DNA of 36,442 nt from Bacillus pumilus (GTDB lineage Bacteria > Bacillota > Bacilli > Bacillales > Bacillaceae). The notes below the pieces were generated by a model. That model saw nothing but the letters and a program-made list of their open reading frames with translations. It made no database searches and was not told the DNA's origin. Made by a program: the position numbers and the translations under genes. This document shows, piece after piece, positions 1 through 10,084 of the stretch (position 1 is its first letter; every line of letters starts with the position of its first letter). The stretch covers positions 1-36,442 of the forward strand of contig NZ_NKHG01000092.1 in assembly GCF_002744245.1 (NCBI RefSeq), written 5' to 3'.

Positions 1-1259
1 TTGATGAGCTCGTCAGCAAACTCAGAACATTTCACTTCTGTTGCACCATCCATTAATCTAGCAAAATCGTACGTGACGACTTTTGATGCAATTGTATTTT
101 CAACAGATTGAATCACTAGATCTGCTGCTTCCTGCCAGCCAAGGTGCTCAAGTAAAAGCACGCCTGATAGAAGAACAGAAGATGGATTCACTTTATCAAG
201 ACCAGCATATTTCGGTGCTGTTCCGTGAGTCGCTTCAAAAATAGCGTGTCCTGTTTCGTAGTTGATGTTCGCACCTGGTGCGATACCAATTCCACCAACC
301 TGTGCTGCAAGTGCATCAGAGATGTAGTCTCCGTTTAAGTTCATTGTTGCAACAACATCGAACTCAGCTGGACGAGTTAGAATTTGTTGAAGGAAAATAT
401 CTGCAATGCTGTCTTTGACAATGATTTTGCCAGCAGCTTCTGCTTCACTTTGCGCTTTGTTTGCCGCATCTTTTCCATCTTGTTCTACAATACGATCATA
501 TTGTGCCCATGTAAAGACTTTGTCGCCAAACTCTTTTTCAGCCACTTCATAGCCCCAGTTTTTGAAAGCACCTTCTGTAAATTTCATGATGTTTCCTTTG
601 TGAACAAGCGTCACAGATTTACGGCCTTGATCAATCGCATATTGGATTGCTGCTCTGACAAGACGAGATGTTCCTTCTTCAGAAACTGGCTTGATTCCGA
701 TACCTGATGTTTCTGGGAAACGGATTTTGTTCACACCTAGTTCGTTTTTCAAGAAGTCGATTAACTTCTTCACTTCGTCTGATCCTTTTGCATACTCGAT
801 TCCTGCATAAATATCTTCAGTGTTCTCACGGAAGATGACCATGTCTGTGTCTTCTGGGCGTTTAACAGGAGATGGTACGCCTTGGAACCAGCGAACTGGA
901 CGTAAGCATGTGAATAAATCTAGCTCTTGTCTAAGTGCCACGTTTAATGAACGGATTCCTCCACCAATTGGTGTTGTAAGTGGTCCTTTAATCGCAATTA
1001 AGTATTCACGAATGTCTTCAAGCGTTTGCTCAGGAAGCCACTCTCCAGTTTTATTGTAAGCTTTTTCACCTGCATAAACTTCTTTCCAAGTGATTTGCTT
1101 TTCACCTTTATATGCTTTCTCTATAGCTGCTTCAAGAACTCTTGATGCTGCTTTCCAAATGTCAGGACCGATTCCGTCCCCTTCGATAAACGGGATAATT
1201 GGATTATTTGGTACATTCAATACGCCGCCAGTAACTGTAATTTTTTCGCCTTGTGACAA
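1..1259 (-). CDS. icd: Isocitrate dehydrogenase (NADP), C-terminus cut by window edge
   Basis: Converts isocitrate to 2-oxoglutarate, CO2 and NADPH in the TCA cycle; cytosolic homodimer. The minus strand reads from a TTG start (codon 1257-1259) as [20 protein letters not shown], matching the Bacillus Icd N-terminus. A GGGAGGT ribosome binding site lies a few bases upstream. The frame runs to base 1, giving 419 complete codons and ending [11 protein letters not shown]; about four residues (KNMD-like) plus the stop are missing, so the protein is about 423 aa, the usual length. The SGIGIKP-type substrate-binding segment around 660-710 is visible. It is the second gene after citZ, as in the citZ-icd-mdh cluster of B. 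subtilis, and mdh would be expected just outside the window. Family and frame are certain; the TTG start is strongly supported by the RBS. Confidence 0.96.
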   Translation of the reverse strand, partial: MSQGEKITVTGGVLNVPNNPIIPFIEGDGIGPDIWKAASRVLEAAIEKAYKGEKQITWKEVYAGEKAYNKTGEWLPEQTLEDIREYLIAIKGPLTTPIGGGIRSLNVALRQELDLFTCLRPVRWFQGVPSPVKRPEDTDMVIFRENTEDIYAGIEYAKGSDEVKKLIDFLKNELGVNKIRFPETSGIGIKPVSEEGTSRLVRAAIQYAIDQGRKSVTLVHKGNIMKFTEGAFKNWGYEVAEKEFGDKVFTWAQYDRIVEQDGKDAANKAQSEAEAAGKIIVKDSIADIFLQQILTRPAEFDVVATMNLNGDYISDALAAQVGGIGIAPGANINYETGHAIFEATHGTAPKYAGLDKVNPSSVLLSGVLLLEHLGWQEAADLVIQSVENTIASKVVTYDFARLMDGATEVKCSEFADELI

Positions 1260-1295
1260 TGATATTACCTCCCAGGTTATGTAGTGAATATTTGA

Positions 1296-1330
1296 AACTT
1301 CTTGGCTTGATGTCTGCAAGCAAAGAAGTT
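1296..1330 (-). other. Hairpin in citZ-icd intergenic RNA, near the icd RBS
   Basis: On the transcribed minus strand AACTTCTT-T-GCTTG pairs with CAAGC-C-AAGAAGTT around a 7-base loop. This is 13 base pairs with one internal mismatch. It ends about 20 bases before the icd ribosome binding site and has no U-tract, so it is not an ordinary terminator. It may mark an RNA processing or stability element between citZ and icd. The function is inference. Confidence 0.5.
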
Positions 1331-1360
1331 TTTCACATGAGTCGTTTTTTTGTTGATATG

Positions 1361-1394
1361 GAGGCTGATTGATTGGTTTGTTTTGATCAGCCCC
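1361..1394 (-). other. Hairpin just downstream of citZ, without a U-tract
   Basis: The minus-strand RNA has GGGGCTGAT pairing with ATCAGCCTC (9 bp, one G-U) around a 16-base loop, starting about 18 bases after the citZ stop. The next bases are A-rich, not T-rich, so intrinsic termination is unlikely. It may protect the citZ 3' end after processing or act as a weak or factor-dependent attenuator. Confidence 0.45.
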
Positions 1395-1411
1395 CGCTTA
1401 TTCTAGAAACA

Positions 1412-2530
1412 TTAGTCTCGTTCACTGATCGGAACAAACGTTTGAAGATCAGGTCCAATGTATTCAGCTCTTGGACGGATAAGACGGTTGTTGTCGTATT
1501 GCTCTAAAATGTGAGCAATCCATCCAGAGAATCGGCTGATCACGAAAATGGGTGTAAACAAGTCATGATCAATACCAAGACTGTGATATACAGATGCAGA
1601 ATAAAAATCAACATTCGGTGGAAGATTTTTCTCTGATGTCACGATTTCCTCTGCGCGAACAGACATTTCATACCATTTCGGCTCGCCTGTGAGGTTTGTT
1701 AAACGCTGGCTCATTTCTTTCAGATGCTTTGCACGCGGGTCACCTTGACGGTATACACGGTGGCCAAAGCCCATAATTTTTTCTTTCTTCTCTAGCTTAC
1801 CATGAATATAGGAATCTACGTTTTCAACTTCACCAATTTCTGAAAGCATCTTCATAACGCCTTCATTGGCGCCGCCGTGAAGTGGTCCCTTCAAAGCGCC
1901 GATGGCTGCTGTTACACCAGAGTAGATATCTGATAGTGTAGCAACACATACACGTGCTGTAAATGTCGACGCATTTAATTCATGATCGGCATGTAGAATG
2001 AGTGCCTTATCAACCGCCTCAATTTCTACTGGAGATGGCTCTTCACCGTTTAGCATATACAAGAAGTTCGCAGCATAGCTGTATTCTTCTTTTGGCTGTA
2101 CAGGCTCAAGTCCCTTTCGAATGCGTGAGAATGCAGCGACAAGTCCAGAAATTTTCGCCTGTAATCGAATGGCTTTTCTGTAATTCGCTTCTTTGTCCAT
2201 AATCTCTGATTCGTCATCAAGTAAACCTAGTAAGGATACTGCTGTACGAATCGCGGACATTGGATGAACCCCATCCAGCGAATAAGATTTAAAGTGCTCA
2301 ATGATTTCCTGTGGAATATGAGCATTTTCATTGAGCTGCTGTTTTAATTCATTCAGCTCCTGCTCATTCGGCAGCTTTAAGTGCCATAACAGGTAGACAA
2401 TTTCTTCGAATGTAGCTTTTTCAGTTAAATCATCGATATTGTACCCTACATAAGTAAGAGTATCATCAATAATTGAGCTTACGGATGAAGTGGTTGCCAC
2501 AATACCTTCAAGACCTCTTGTTGCTGTCAT
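1412..2530 (-). CDS. citZ: Citrate synthase (major)
   Basis: Condenses acetyl-CoA and oxaloacetate to citrate, the entry step of the TCA cycle. The 372 aa product has the expected active-site elements: His218 in GPLHGGANEG, His257 in GFGHRVY and Asp308 in NVDFYSAS. The C-terminus contains the HILEQYDNNRLIRPRAEY signature. The ATG at 2528-2530 is chosen over an in-frame TTG at 2536 because the GGGGAG ribosome binding site sits 7 bases from the ATG but only 1 from the TTG; it also gives the remembered B. subtilis CitZ length. It is followed by icd 152 bases downstream with no clear terminator, so cotranscription is likely. A long leader with a cre box precedes it. Confidence 0.98.
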   Translation of the reverse strand: MTATRGLEGIVATTSSVSSIIDDTLTYVGYNIDDLTEKATFEEIVYLLWHLKLPNEQELNELKQQLNENAHIPQEIIEHFKSYSLDGVHPMSAIRTAVSLLGLLDDESEIMDKEANYRKAIRLQAKISGLVAAFSRIRKGLEPVQPKEEYSYAANFLYMLNGEEPSPVEIEAVDKALILHADHELNASTFTARVCVATLSDIYSGVTAAIGALKGPLHGGANEGVMKMLSEIGEVENVDSYIHGKLEKKEKIMGFGHRVYRQGDPRAKHLKEMSQRLTNLTGEPKWYEMSVRAEEIVTSEKNLPPNVDFYSASVYHSLGIDHDLFTPIFVISRFSGWIAHILEQYDNNRLIRPRAEYIGPDLQTFVPISERD

Positions 2531-2584
2531 GTTCAATCTCCCCTTTTTAAAAAAATTCCCCTTTGTTGCAGAATACTCGGTTTT

Positions 2585-2598
2585 TGAAAGCGCTATCC
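2585..2598 (+). promoter_or_regulatory. cre box (CcpA) in the citZ leader
   Basis: The sequence TGAAAGCGCTATCC matches the cre consensus TGWAANCGNTNWCA at 13 of 14 positions. It lies in the citZ 5' leader, about 110-125 bases downstream of the predicted start site. In B. subtilis a cre also lies downstream of the citZ promoter and mediates CcpA repression. The box is near-palindromic, so its strand has little meaning. Confidence 0.75.
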
Positions 2599-2716
2599 AA
2601 TCCGAATACGTTAGCAGGTTTAGAAAAGAAAATGCTTACATTTACCTATACGGTTAGAGCGCTTTTAGCCTCATATCTCTTGTGTGATCAATGAGTTCAA
2701 AATTAAGCCTATTCCT

Positions 2717-2745
2717 ATTATAAACAATAATCAGACATTTGTTAA
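2717..2745 (-). promoter_or_regulatory. sigma-A promoter of citZ
   Basis: Minus-strand -35 TTAACA (2740-2745), 17-base spacer, -10 TATAAT (2717-2722). This predicts a leader of about 180 bases before the citZ ATG. The dyad ATTAT-N5-ATAAT overlaps the -10 and resembles the ATAA/TTAT elements bound by CcpC in B. subtilis; that assignment is tentative. The AT-rich stretch 2746-2865 holds no gene. Confidence 0.7.
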
Positions 2746-2865
2746 ATGTTTAACTATAATTTTTTTTGATAAATTTTTTTCCAGCCTTCCGTTTAGGACA
2801 TGGAATTAAGGGATTTTGCTTCTTTTAATATATTTAATTATGTTTTTTTGCAAAAGCTCGCGTAA

Positions 2866-2900
2866 GAAAAAAATCAAAAAAGAAAGTGGCATGAGCCACT
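2866..2900 (-). terminator. Intrinsic terminator of ytwI
   Basis: Minus strand: AGTGGC-TCAT-GCCACT stem-loop (2885-2900) followed by a T-rich tract (2866-2884), starting 6 bases after the ytwI stop. Confidence 0.85.
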
Positions 2901-2906
2901 CGCTTT

Positions 2907-3371
2907 TCATCCGCTGAAAAATTTCACAGCTTGCATCGCTAGGTAGGCAATTCCTGCACCGATTAGCGGGCCAACAGCCACACCTTTAAATAAACTGACT
3001 GCCAAAATCGTGCCAAACACAAGCGCTGCTGTAATATGCGGATCATTTTCGAGTAGCACAATACCGTTTTTTGCAATAAGTGCTACTAATATACCCGCTC
3101 CAAGTGCAATCCAAGCATAGGAAGATTTCATCGCTTCTCCAAGCTGTTTAAATCCAATGTCACCTGTTGCGATCGGCACAAGCACAGCAATTGTAATGAC
3201 AGTGACCCCCCAATTGATGCCTTTTGATTGCAGAACCGGGAAGATTTTTTGATCGAGGCCAATGAGCTTAATCACAATCAGCACAGAAACCGCTAAAATT
3301 AACGAATTGTTCTTCGCAATAAGTGCAATAACGAGTAAAAGAACTAAAAACAAATTTGCTTGTGTAAACAT
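2907..3371 (-). CDS. ytwI: UPF0756/DUF441 family membrane protein
   Basis: A 154 aa, very hydrophobic protein with about four membrane segments (residues about 5-35, 50-75, 85-105 and 110-150) and the glycine-rich C-terminal stretch typical of DUF441. Length and sequence style match B. subtilis YtwI. The biochemical function is not known. The GGAAGGGG ribosome binding site upstream of the ATG supports the start. It is transcribed divergently from ytvI with about 100 bases between the starts, and ends in its own terminator, so it is probably monocistronic. Confidence 0.9.
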   Translation of the reverse strand: MFTQANLFLVLLLVIALIAKNNSLILAVSVLIVIKLIGLDQKIFPVLQSKGINWGVTVITIAVLVPIATGDIGFKQLGEAMKSSYAWIALGAGILVALIAKNGIVLLENDPHITAALVFGTILAVSLFKGVAVGPLIGAGIAYLAMQAVKFFSG

Positions 3372-3471
3372 ACGCCGCCCCTTCCTTTCTTTTTATTGCG
3401 ACCTTTTCATATTACTAATCTTTTTGAATAAAATGAAGTATCGGACATGCTTGTTTTTTGGAGGGGATTGT

Positions 3472-4590
3472 GTGAATCACGCCTATGTGGCTATTTTTCT
3501 GCGAAGTTTGATGATCATCAGTATTATCGTTTTTGCTGCTGTCTTTTTATATCAGTCTTTTCCGTTTTTATATCCATTTTGGATCGCACTTGTCGTATCC
3601 TGTTTCATTCATCCTGCCGTATGCAAAATAGAAGAATGGACTGGGATGCCAAGAGGCTTTGTCGTGATCATTGTCCTATTGCTCTTTTTCATTGCAGCAG
3701 CAGGGTTCATGACGCTTTTAGTGGCAGAAATCATTTCAGGAAGTGCTTATTTAGCCAAGGTACTGCCTGGCCACCTTGATCAAATGATCAGTATTGTGGA
3801 ACGGTTTTTCACGGATAAGATTCTGCCTTTATATCATGATTTGACTACCCAATTTAATACGCTCCAAGCAGGACAAAAGGAATCGATTTTGGGACAAATT
3901 CAAGCACTTGGTGACGAAGCAGCGGCGAAAATCGGAACTTTTCTTTCAAAAACACTCGAACTTATTCCGGCTTTTTTAGGTCTTTTGCCCGATGCAGCAG
4001 CAACTCTTTTATTTTCTGCACTTGCGACTTTTTTTATCACAAAAGATTGGTTTAGATTAAAAGCATATGGTTCACGTATTTTTCCCGCAAAGTGGATGGT
4101 GCATACACGCGCCATTTTATCTGAAATCAAACAAGCCATTACCGGCTTTATGAAGGCACAGCTTCTGCTCGTTGCCATGACCATCGGCATTGTGCTCATT
4201 GGGCTGATCATCTTAAAGGTCGAGCATGCTCTTGTGATCGCTCTATGTATTGGGCTTGTCGATTTACTTCCTTATATCGGCAGCGGCACTGTTTTTCTAC
4301 CATGGATCATTTACTCAGCTATGACAGGGAACCTTTCACTTGCCATTGGGCTGGGTATTTTGTATATTGTCGTGTTAATTCAAAGACAAATATCAGAGCC
4401 GAAAGTCTTAAGCAAATCCATTGGGCTTAATCCTTTAGCAACGCTTGTGGCGCTATTTGTCGGGTTAAAATGGTTTGGTTTTCTCGGACTTGCACTTGGT
4501 CCTGCTTCTCTTGTCGTTTGGCAGGCGTTTCGTAACGCGGGTGTTTTCAAGGATATTTATCAGTACATTATGTATGGCGTGCAAAAGTAA
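3472..4590 (+). CDS. ytvI: AI-2E/PerM family permease-like membrane protein YtvI
   Basis: A 372 aa polytopic membrane protein of the AI-2E transporter (PerM/UPF0118) family. Two N-terminal membrane helices (about residues 8-50) and another at 58-82 precede a long soluble or amphipathic segment (about 85-170). A C-terminal bundle follows with the family features GLVDLLPYIGSG and VLIQRQISEPKVLSKSIGL. Relatives in other bacteria act as Na+/H+ antiporters or small-molecule exporters; the substrate here is unknown. The GTG at 3472 is chosen because GGAGGGG lies 5 bases upstream and the length then fits B. subtilis YtvI; the frame stays open upstream to 3262, but that would run into ytwI. It converges on fxsA through a shared terminator. 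Confidence 0.9.
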   Translation: MNHAYVAIFLRSLMIISIIVFAAVFLYQSFPFLYPFWIALVVSCFIHPAVCKIEEWTGMPRGFVVIIVLLLFFIAAAGFMTLLVAEIISGSAYLAKVLPGHLDQMISIVERFFTDKILPLYHDLTTQFNTLQAGQKESILGQIQALGDEAAAKIGTFLSKTLELIPAFLGLLPDAAATLLFSALATFFITKDWFRLKAYGSRIFPAKWMVHTRAILSEIKQAITGFMKAQLLLVAMTIGIVLIGLIILKVEHALVIALCIGLVDLLPYIGSGTVFLPWIIYSAMTGNLSLAIGLGILYIVVLIQRQISEPKVLSKSIGLNPLATLVALFVGLKWFGFLGLALGPASLVVWQAFRNAGVFKDIYQYIMYGVQK

Positions 4591-4616
4591 AAGAGACCTC
4601 ATTTAAAGGTCTCTTT
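4588..4616. terminator. Bidirectional terminator shared by ytvI and fxsA
   Basis: A perfect 10-bp stem AAAGAGACCT (4590-4599) / AGGTCTCTTT (4607-4616) with a 7-base loop lies between the convergent genes. It overlaps the last base of the ytvI stop and the fxsA stop codon. A and T runs on the two sides serve both directions. Confidence 0.85.
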
Positions 4617-5001
4617 AGCGAATAATGGTATAGCGTTTGCGATTGGACATGTTTCTTAGCCAGCGCTCAAAGAGTGGCTTGACTCGCTTTCTTGTCATCG
4701 GAATGAGCAGCAAAGCCCCAACCAGATCCGATAAAAACCCTGGAATGAGCAGAAGCAAGCCGCCGATTAGAATGCAAAAGCCATCTACAATGGTTGCCCC
4801 GGGCATTTTGCCATATTGTAAATCACGCTGTACTTTTTGAAACGCTTCAATTCCTTGCTTTCTTGCAAAATAAGCACCTAGTGCGCTCGTAAGCACAATC
4901 AATAACATCGTTGGCAAAATGCCAATGATTTTACTTGAGATTAAAAATAAACTAATTTCCAAAGCAGGGAACAGAATCAATAATAGTAGAAAATATTTCA
5001 A
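4615..5001 (-). CDS. fxsA: FxsA family membrane protein
   Basis: A 128 aa small membrane protein with a hydrophobic N-terminus (KYFLLLLILFPALEISLFLI), two further helices (about 28-45 and 75-100) and a basic tail rich in Arg/Lys. The GALLLIPMTR and GGLLLLIPGFLSDLVG segments are family hallmarks. FxsA was named for suppressing F-mediated phage T7 exclusion in E. coli; its role in Bacillus is unknown. The start is uncertain. A TTG at 4999-5001 lies at a good distance from the GAGGTGAT ribosome binding site, whereas an in-frame GTG at 5010 overlaps that site and would give 131 aa. It lies downstream of pyk but after its terminator. Confidence 0.87.
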   Translation of the reverse strand: MKYFLLLLILFPALEISLFLISSKIIGILPTMLLIVLTSALGAYFARKQGIEAFQKVQRDLQYGKMPGATIVDGFCILIGGLLLLIPGFLSDLVGALLLIPMTRKRVKPLFERWLRNMSNRKRYTIIR

Positions 5002-5061
5002 CCATATCACCTCATGGGGTATCTTTCATCGAAAGCTGTTTTACATTTTCTAGTGTAACAT

Positions 5062-5092
5062 AAAAAAAGAGAGGAGTCAGACAACTCCCCTC
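5062..5092 (-). terminator. Intrinsic terminator of the pfkA-pyk operon
   Basis: Minus strand: GAGGGGAGT (5084-5092) pairs with ACTCCTCTC (5069-5077), 9 bp with one G-U, 6-base loop, followed by seven Ts (5062-5068). It starts 10 bases after the pyk stop. Confidence 0.9.
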
Positions 5093-5101
5093 GTGTGTAA
5101 C

Positions 5102-6862
5102 TTAAAGGACGCTTGCACGACCTTTGTAGATCGCTCCGCGTGCTGGGTCTACTGTAATCTCTTCGCCTTCTTTTAGAAGTGCTGTTGCGTTCTGAAGGCC
5201 CACAATTACTGGAATGCCGAGGCTGAGTCCAACGACTGCTGCGTGGCTTGTTAAACCGCCTTCTTCTGTGATAAGAGCAGATGCTTTTTCTAGAGCGCCC
5301 ATCATGTCACGGTCTGTGCAGTTCGCTACGAGAATCGCACCATCATACATTTTTTCGTCTGCTTCTTTTCCGCTTTGTGCAATGACAACTGGTCCAAATG
5401 CAGATTTACGGCCAATTCCTTGACCCTTCGCAATGATGTCGCCGACAACATAGACTTTCATTAAGTTCGTTGTCCCCGTTTCACCAACTGGCACACCTGC
5501 TGTAATGACAATTAAATCGCCATGTCTTACATAGCCAGTTTCAATCGATTTTTCTACCGCATTCTCAAGCATTTCATCTGTAGATGCCGTATTTGATCCG
5601 CTCTTAGCAAATACACCGAATACGAGAGATAGCTTTCTAGCAACCGATTCGTTTGCTGTTACAGCGACGATTGGTGCTTTTGGTCTATATTTTGAAATCA
5701 TTCTCGCTGTATGACCGCTTTCAGTAGGTGTGACAATCGCTGCCACGTCAAGCTTCATTGCAGTATGCGCAACGGATTGACCAATTGCATCTGTAATGCT
5801 GACTTCTACTTCTTCGCTTCTGCGAGAAAGAATCGCTTTATAATTTAGTGCTTCCTCTGAACGTGACGCAATGTTGTGCATTGTTTGCACAGCTTCAACA
5901 GGGTATGTACCTGCTGCTGTTTCACCAGAAAGCATAATCGCATCTGTGCCATCAAAAATAGCATTCGCCACGTCACTTGCTTCCGCACGAGTTGGGCGAG
6001 GATTACGCTGCATGCTGTCCAGCATTTGAGTAGCTGTGATGACAGGCTTGCCTAAACGATTGCATTTCTTGATCAGCATTTTTTGAACAAGCGGTACTTC
6101 TTCTGCTGGGATCTCTACACCAAGATCTCCACGTGCAACCATCAGACCGTCTGACACCTCAAGGATTTCATCGATGTTATCAACGCCCTCTTGGTTTTCA
6201 ATCTTAGGAATGATTTGAATGTCAGCCGCCTTGTTCTTTTCAAGAAGCTCACGAATTTCAAGCACATCAGAAGCTCGTCTGACAAAAGAAGCTGCGATGA
6301 AATCGACACCTTGTTCAATTCCGAACAGAATATCTTTGGCATCTTTTTCTGTAATACCTGGCAGGTTCACACTCACGCCTGGTACGTTTACGCCTTTTTT
6401 GTTTTTCAATGTGCCTGTATTCATGACTTTCGTGACGATTTCTTTGCGGTCCATGTTTATTTCTTTCACCTCTAAACCAATGAGACCGTCATCTAATAGA
6501 ATCGTTGAGCCCACTTCTACATCATGAATTAAATCTTCATACGTCACACTAATTCTTTCAGTATTCCCAACAATGTCTTCCATACTGACGATGAGATCTG
6601 CACCAGCTACTAGCTCAATTGAGCCGTTTTCAACTGTACGTGTACGGATCTCTGGACCTTTTGTATCAAGAAGGATCGCAATGTCCTTGCCTAACGTTTT
6701 ACCTGCTTTACGAATGTTTTCAATACGTGCACCATGCTCTTCAAAATCTCCATGAGAGAAGTTTAGTCTGGCTACATTCATTCCTGCTTCAATCAATTCA
6801 GTCAGCTTTTCAATGCTTTCACTTGCTGGACCAATTGTACAAACGATTTTTGTCTTTCTCAT
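5102..6862 (-). CDS. pyk: Pyruvate kinase with C-terminal phosphohistidine domain
   Basis: Transfers phosphate from phosphoenolpyruvate to ADP, the last step of glycolysis. At 586 aa it has the Bacillus-type length. Residues 1-470 form the classic barrel, B and C domains: [14 protein letters not shown] start, [26 protein letters not shown] with the catalytic Lys, [11 protein letters not shown] and [11 protein letters not shown]-terminal PEP-utilizer-like domain (about 490-586) carries [17 protein letters not shown] with His540, the position of the swivelling phosphohistidine in PEP synthase and PPDK. In Bacillus this extra domain is linked to allostery rather than catalysis. AGGAGGAACAGTA precedes the ATG. 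It lies 27 bases after pfkA with no terminator between, so the two form an operon. Confidence 0.98.
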   Translation of the reverse strand: MRKTKIVCTIGPASESIEKLTELIEAGMNVARLNFSHGDFEEHGARIENIRKAGKTLGKDIAILLDTKGPEIRTRTVENGSIELVAGADLIVSMEDIVGNTERISVTYEDLIHDVEVGSTILLDDGLIGLEVKEINMDRKEIVTKVMNTGTLKNKKGVNVPGVSVNLPGITEKDAKDILFGIEQGVDFIAASFVRRASDVLEIRELLEKNKAADIQIIPKIENQEGVDNIDEILEVSDGLMVARGDLGVEIPAEEVPLVQKMLIKKCNRLGKPVITATQMLDSMQRNPRPTRAEASDVANAIFDGTDAIMLSGETAAGTYPVEAVQTMHNIASRSEEALNYKAILSRRSEEVEVSITDAIGQSVAHTAMKLDVAAIVTPTESGHTARMISKYRPKAPIVAVTANESVARKLSLVFGVFAKSGSNTASTDEMLENAVEKSIETGYVRHGDLIVITAGVPVGETGTTNLMKVYVVGDIIAKGQGIGRKSAFGPVVIAQSGKEADEKMYDGAILVANCTDRDMMGALEKASALITEEGGLTSHAAVVGLSLGIPVIVGLQNATALLKEGEEITVDPARGAIYKGRASVL

Positions 6863-6889
6863 TACTGTTCCTCCTAAGGTCTTCTCGTT

Positions 6890-7909
<1,020 letters not shown>

Positions 7910-7958
7910 TCATGAGCAAATCCAGATGTTTTCAATACGAATTTCTAAAACCGTACTT

Positions 7959-7987
7959 ATTATACAATTAAATAAACCGTTTTTAAA
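7959..7987 (-). promoter_or_regulatory. Predicted sigma-A promoter of pfkA-pyk
   Basis: Minus-strand -35 TTTAAA (7982-7987), 17-base spacer, -10 TATAAT (7959-7964). The weak -35 and consensus -10 would suit a promoter that needs an activator, which fits the cre-like boxes upstream. Leader length would be about 100 bases. Confidence 0.6.
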
Positions 7988-8004
7988 CAAAAGTTAAGAA
8001 AGTC

Positions 8005-8140
8005 ATGAAAACAAATCTTTCAAAAACTTGTTGATTCAAGCGCTTTAAACCTTATCATATCAAGGTTTTCAGACGTTTCAAATTTTATGAAAACAAAAGA
8101 AAATTATTTTCAAATAGCGCTTACATAAGAAAGGTTTTCA
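8005..8140. repeat. Two copies of a cre-like module upstream of the pfkA promoter
   Basis: ATGAAAACAAA (8005-8015), a cre-like box (8035-8048) and AAGGTTTTCA (8062-8071) recur in the same order at 8087-8097, 8112-8125 and 8131-8140. The upstream box, read on the minus strand as TGTAAGCGCTATTT, fits the cre consensus at 12 of 14 positions; the nearer box TTAAAGCGCTTGAA fits at 11. Both are centred on AGCGCT and lie 77 bases apart. This fills most of the 340-base pfkA-accA gap. The arrangement is seen directly; CcpA binding is inference. Confidence 0.5.
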
Positions 8141-8149
8141 TGAAAAAAG

Positions 8150-8194
8150 ATGAAAAAAAATAAACGTCAGCCAAAAAGGCTGTACGTTTATTTA
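8150..8194 (-). terminator. Intrinsic terminator of accDA
   Basis: Minus strand: AAATAAACGT-a-CAGCC / GGCTG-ACGTTTATTT with a 5-base loop and one bulged base, running into a long T-run. The stem begins at the accA stop codon. Confidence 0.9.
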
Positions 8195-9169
8195 GTTTAC
8201 CCCAATATATTGATTTTCAATCGATACTTTCCCGATTGCTTTGTATTTTTGATATCTTTGTTCGACTAATTCTTCTGGCGATCGTTTGAGCAAAGATGTA
8301 AGTGACTGTTTTAGTGTTTTTTCAATGTAGGCTGCTTGTTGTTTTACGTCTCGGTGTGCTCCACCTTTCACTTCTTTAATAACATCATCTATAATATCTA
8401 ATTCTTTTAGGTCTGGAGCGGTAATTTTCATTGTTTCTGCAGCTTTTTTAGCAAGTGATGAGTCCTTCCAGAGCAGTGCAGCTGCACCTTCAGGTGAAAT
8501 CACTGAATACGTTGAATTCTCTAGCATGAATAGGTGGTTTCCTACGCCTAAACCTAGTGCCCCGCCACTTCCGCCTTCTCCAATGACAATACAGACAACC
8601 GGTACACGAAGTCCTGCCATTTCGAATAAGTTTTTCGCAATTGCTTCACTTTGTCCGCGTTCTTCAGCTGCTTTACCAGGATAAGCTCCTTTTGTATCAA
8701 TAAAGCAAATGATTGGGCGGTTAAATTTATCCGCTTGTTTCATCAAACGCAGGGCTTTACGGTAACCTTCTGGATGAGGCATTCCGAAATTGCGGCGCAA
8801 GTTTTCTTTTGTGTCTTTTCCGCGCTGATGGCCAATGACTGTGACAGGAAGCCCTTTAAACGTGGCAATCCCTCCAACGATGGCTTCATCATCGCCATAG
8901 AAACGGTCACCGTGACACTCGAAAAAGTTGTCAAACAGCTCTTGAATGTAATCGAGAGTTGTTGGACGCATCGCATGACGAGCAATCTGTACTCTGTCCC
9001 ACGGCTTTAAATTTGTATAAATGTCCGTTTCAAGCTTACTCAGACGAGTTTCAAGGCGCTCAATTTCTGCACTTAAATCCATCTCTGAGTTTTGTGTGAA
9101 CTTTTTCAATTCATCAATTTTCGCTCGAAGTTCGATGACAGGTTTTTCAAATTCTAGTTCTCCAGCCAC
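8192..9169 (-). CDS. accA: Acetyl-CoA carboxylase carboxyltransferase, alpha subunit
   Basis: With AccD it forms the alpha2-beta2 carboxyltransferase that moves the carboxyl group from biotin (on AccB) to acetyl-CoA, giving malonyl-CoA for fatty-acid synthesis. The 325 aa product is of normal length. An N-terminal helical segment (1-50) precedes a crotonase-fold domain with [53 protein letters not shown] and the oxyanion glycine run [13 protein letters not shown]. The start is GTG (9167-9169), placed by a full-length AGGAGGTGA site. It overlaps the end of accD by 16 bases, so translation is probably coupled to keep the subunits equimolar. Confidence 0.98.
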   Translation of the reverse strand: MAGELEFEKPVIELRAKIDELKKFTQNSEMDLSAEIERLETRLSKLETDIYTNLKPWDRVQIARHAMRPTTLDYIQELFDNFFECHGDRFYGDDEAIVGGIATFKGLPVTVIGHQRGKDTKENLRRNFGMPHPEGYRKALRLMKQADKFNRPIICFIDTKGAYPGKAAEERGQSEAIAKNLFEMAGLRVPVVCIVIGEGGSGGALGLGVGNHLFMLENSTYSVISPEGAAALLWKDSSLAKKAAETMKITAPDLKELDIIDDVIKEVKGGAHRDVKQQAAYIEKTLKQSLTSLLKRSPEELVEQRYQKYKAIGKVSIENQYIGVN

Positions 9170-10029
9170 TCTCGTTCACCTCCTGTGCTGTGTAATGCTA
9201 AGATTCGGCCTAATGTTTCTTTCATATCTGCACGGTGGATCACCGCATCAAGCTGGCCATGCTTCAATAAAAATTCAGCCGTTTGGAAGTCCTCTGGCAG
9301 GTCTTCACGAATGGTTTGTTCAATGATTCTGCGGCCTGCGAAACCGATTAATGCACTAGGTTCTGCAAAGTTGTAATCACCGAGAGACGCGAAGCTAGCT
9401 GATACACCGCCAGTTGTTGGGTTGGTCATCACAGAGATAATCAAGCCTTGCTCCTCGCTGAACAGCTTTAATGCTGAACTTGTTTTCGCCATCTGCATCA
9501 GACTGAGAATCCCCTCTTGCATTCTTGCTCCGCCAGATGCAGTAAAGATAATAAATGGCACCTTGTCCGCTTTTGCTTTCTCGATAGCCAGTGTGATCTT
9601 TTCACCAACGACCGAGCCCATGCTGCCCATACGGAACGTGGCATCCATGACAGCGATCACAGCACTTTGGCCTTCAATTTCACCTTTACCTGTGACAACG
9701 GCTTCATTCAAAGATGTTTTTTCTCTGTCTTTCTCAAGCTTTTCTTCGTAGCCTGGGAAACCGAGCGGGTTCTCAGAAATCAGGTGCCCGTTAAATTCTT
9801 CAAATGTGCCTTCGTCTACAAGGCTTTCAATACGCTGTTTTGCATTCATTTGCAAATGTCTGCCGCAATTCATGCAAACACGTAAATTTTTATCTAGTTC
9901 TTTGGTGAGCATTATTTTTTTACATTGCGGACATTTGGTCATGATGCCTTCAGGCACATCTTGACTTGCCTGTTCAGAGGGTACAGATGCATATTTTTTC
10001 TTTTTACTGAAAATGTTCTTGATTGACAA
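9154..10029 (-). CDS. accD: Acetyl-CoA carboxylase carboxyltransferase, beta subunit
   Basis: Beta subunit of the carboxyltransferase that makes malonyl-CoA. The 291 aa product has an N-terminal four-cysteine zinc ribbon (Cys33, Cys36, Cys52, Cys55) that contributes to RNA or substrate interaction in other bacteria. The crotonase-like domain follows, with [38 protein letters not shown] and [11 protein letters not shown]. The start is TTG (10027-10029): GGGAGG lies 7 bases upstream and the product then begins [20 protein letters not shown], like B. subtilis AccD. The open frame to 10095 has no matching RBS. First gene of accD-accA. Confidence 0.97.
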   Translation of the reverse strand: MSIKNIFSKKKKYASVPSEQASQDVPEGIMTKCPQCKKIMLTKELDKNLRVCMNCGRHLQMNAKQRIESLVDEGTFEEFNGHLISENPLGFPGYEEKLEKDREKTSLNEAVVTGKGEIEGQSAVIAVMDATFRMGSMGSVVGEKITLAIEKAKADKVPFIIFTASGGARMQEGILSLMQMAKTSSALKLFSEEQGLIISVMTNPTTGGVSASFASLGDYNFAEPSALIGFAGRRIIEQTIREDLPEDFQTAEFLLKHGQLDAVIHRADMKETLGRILALHSTGGEREWLEN

Positions 10030-10078
10030 ATGACTACCTCCCTTTTTGAAGGGTTTTTTCTTTACACGCACATCCACT

Positions 10079-10084
10079 ATTATA
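10079..10084 (-). promoter_or_regulatory. Candidate -10 element for accDA
   Basis: A consensus TATAAT on the minus strand, about 50 bases before the accD start. No good -35 sits at the standard distance; a TTGACA lies too far upstream (around 10125). The rest of 10085-10281 holds no gene I can support. Confidence 0.35.

Noticed and set aside
384-1284. Several plus-strand frames across icd
   Set aside because: They are antisense to icd, whose minus-strand frame is unbroken and conserved.
3262-3471. In-frame upstream extension of ytvI
   Set aside because: It would overlap the start of divergent ytwI and lacks an RBS; GTG at 3472 has a strong one and gives the family length.
4588-4616. Stop codons embedded in terminator stems (also ytxK, accA, nrnA)
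   Set aside because: Tight packing, but common in Bacillus and not a new mechanism.
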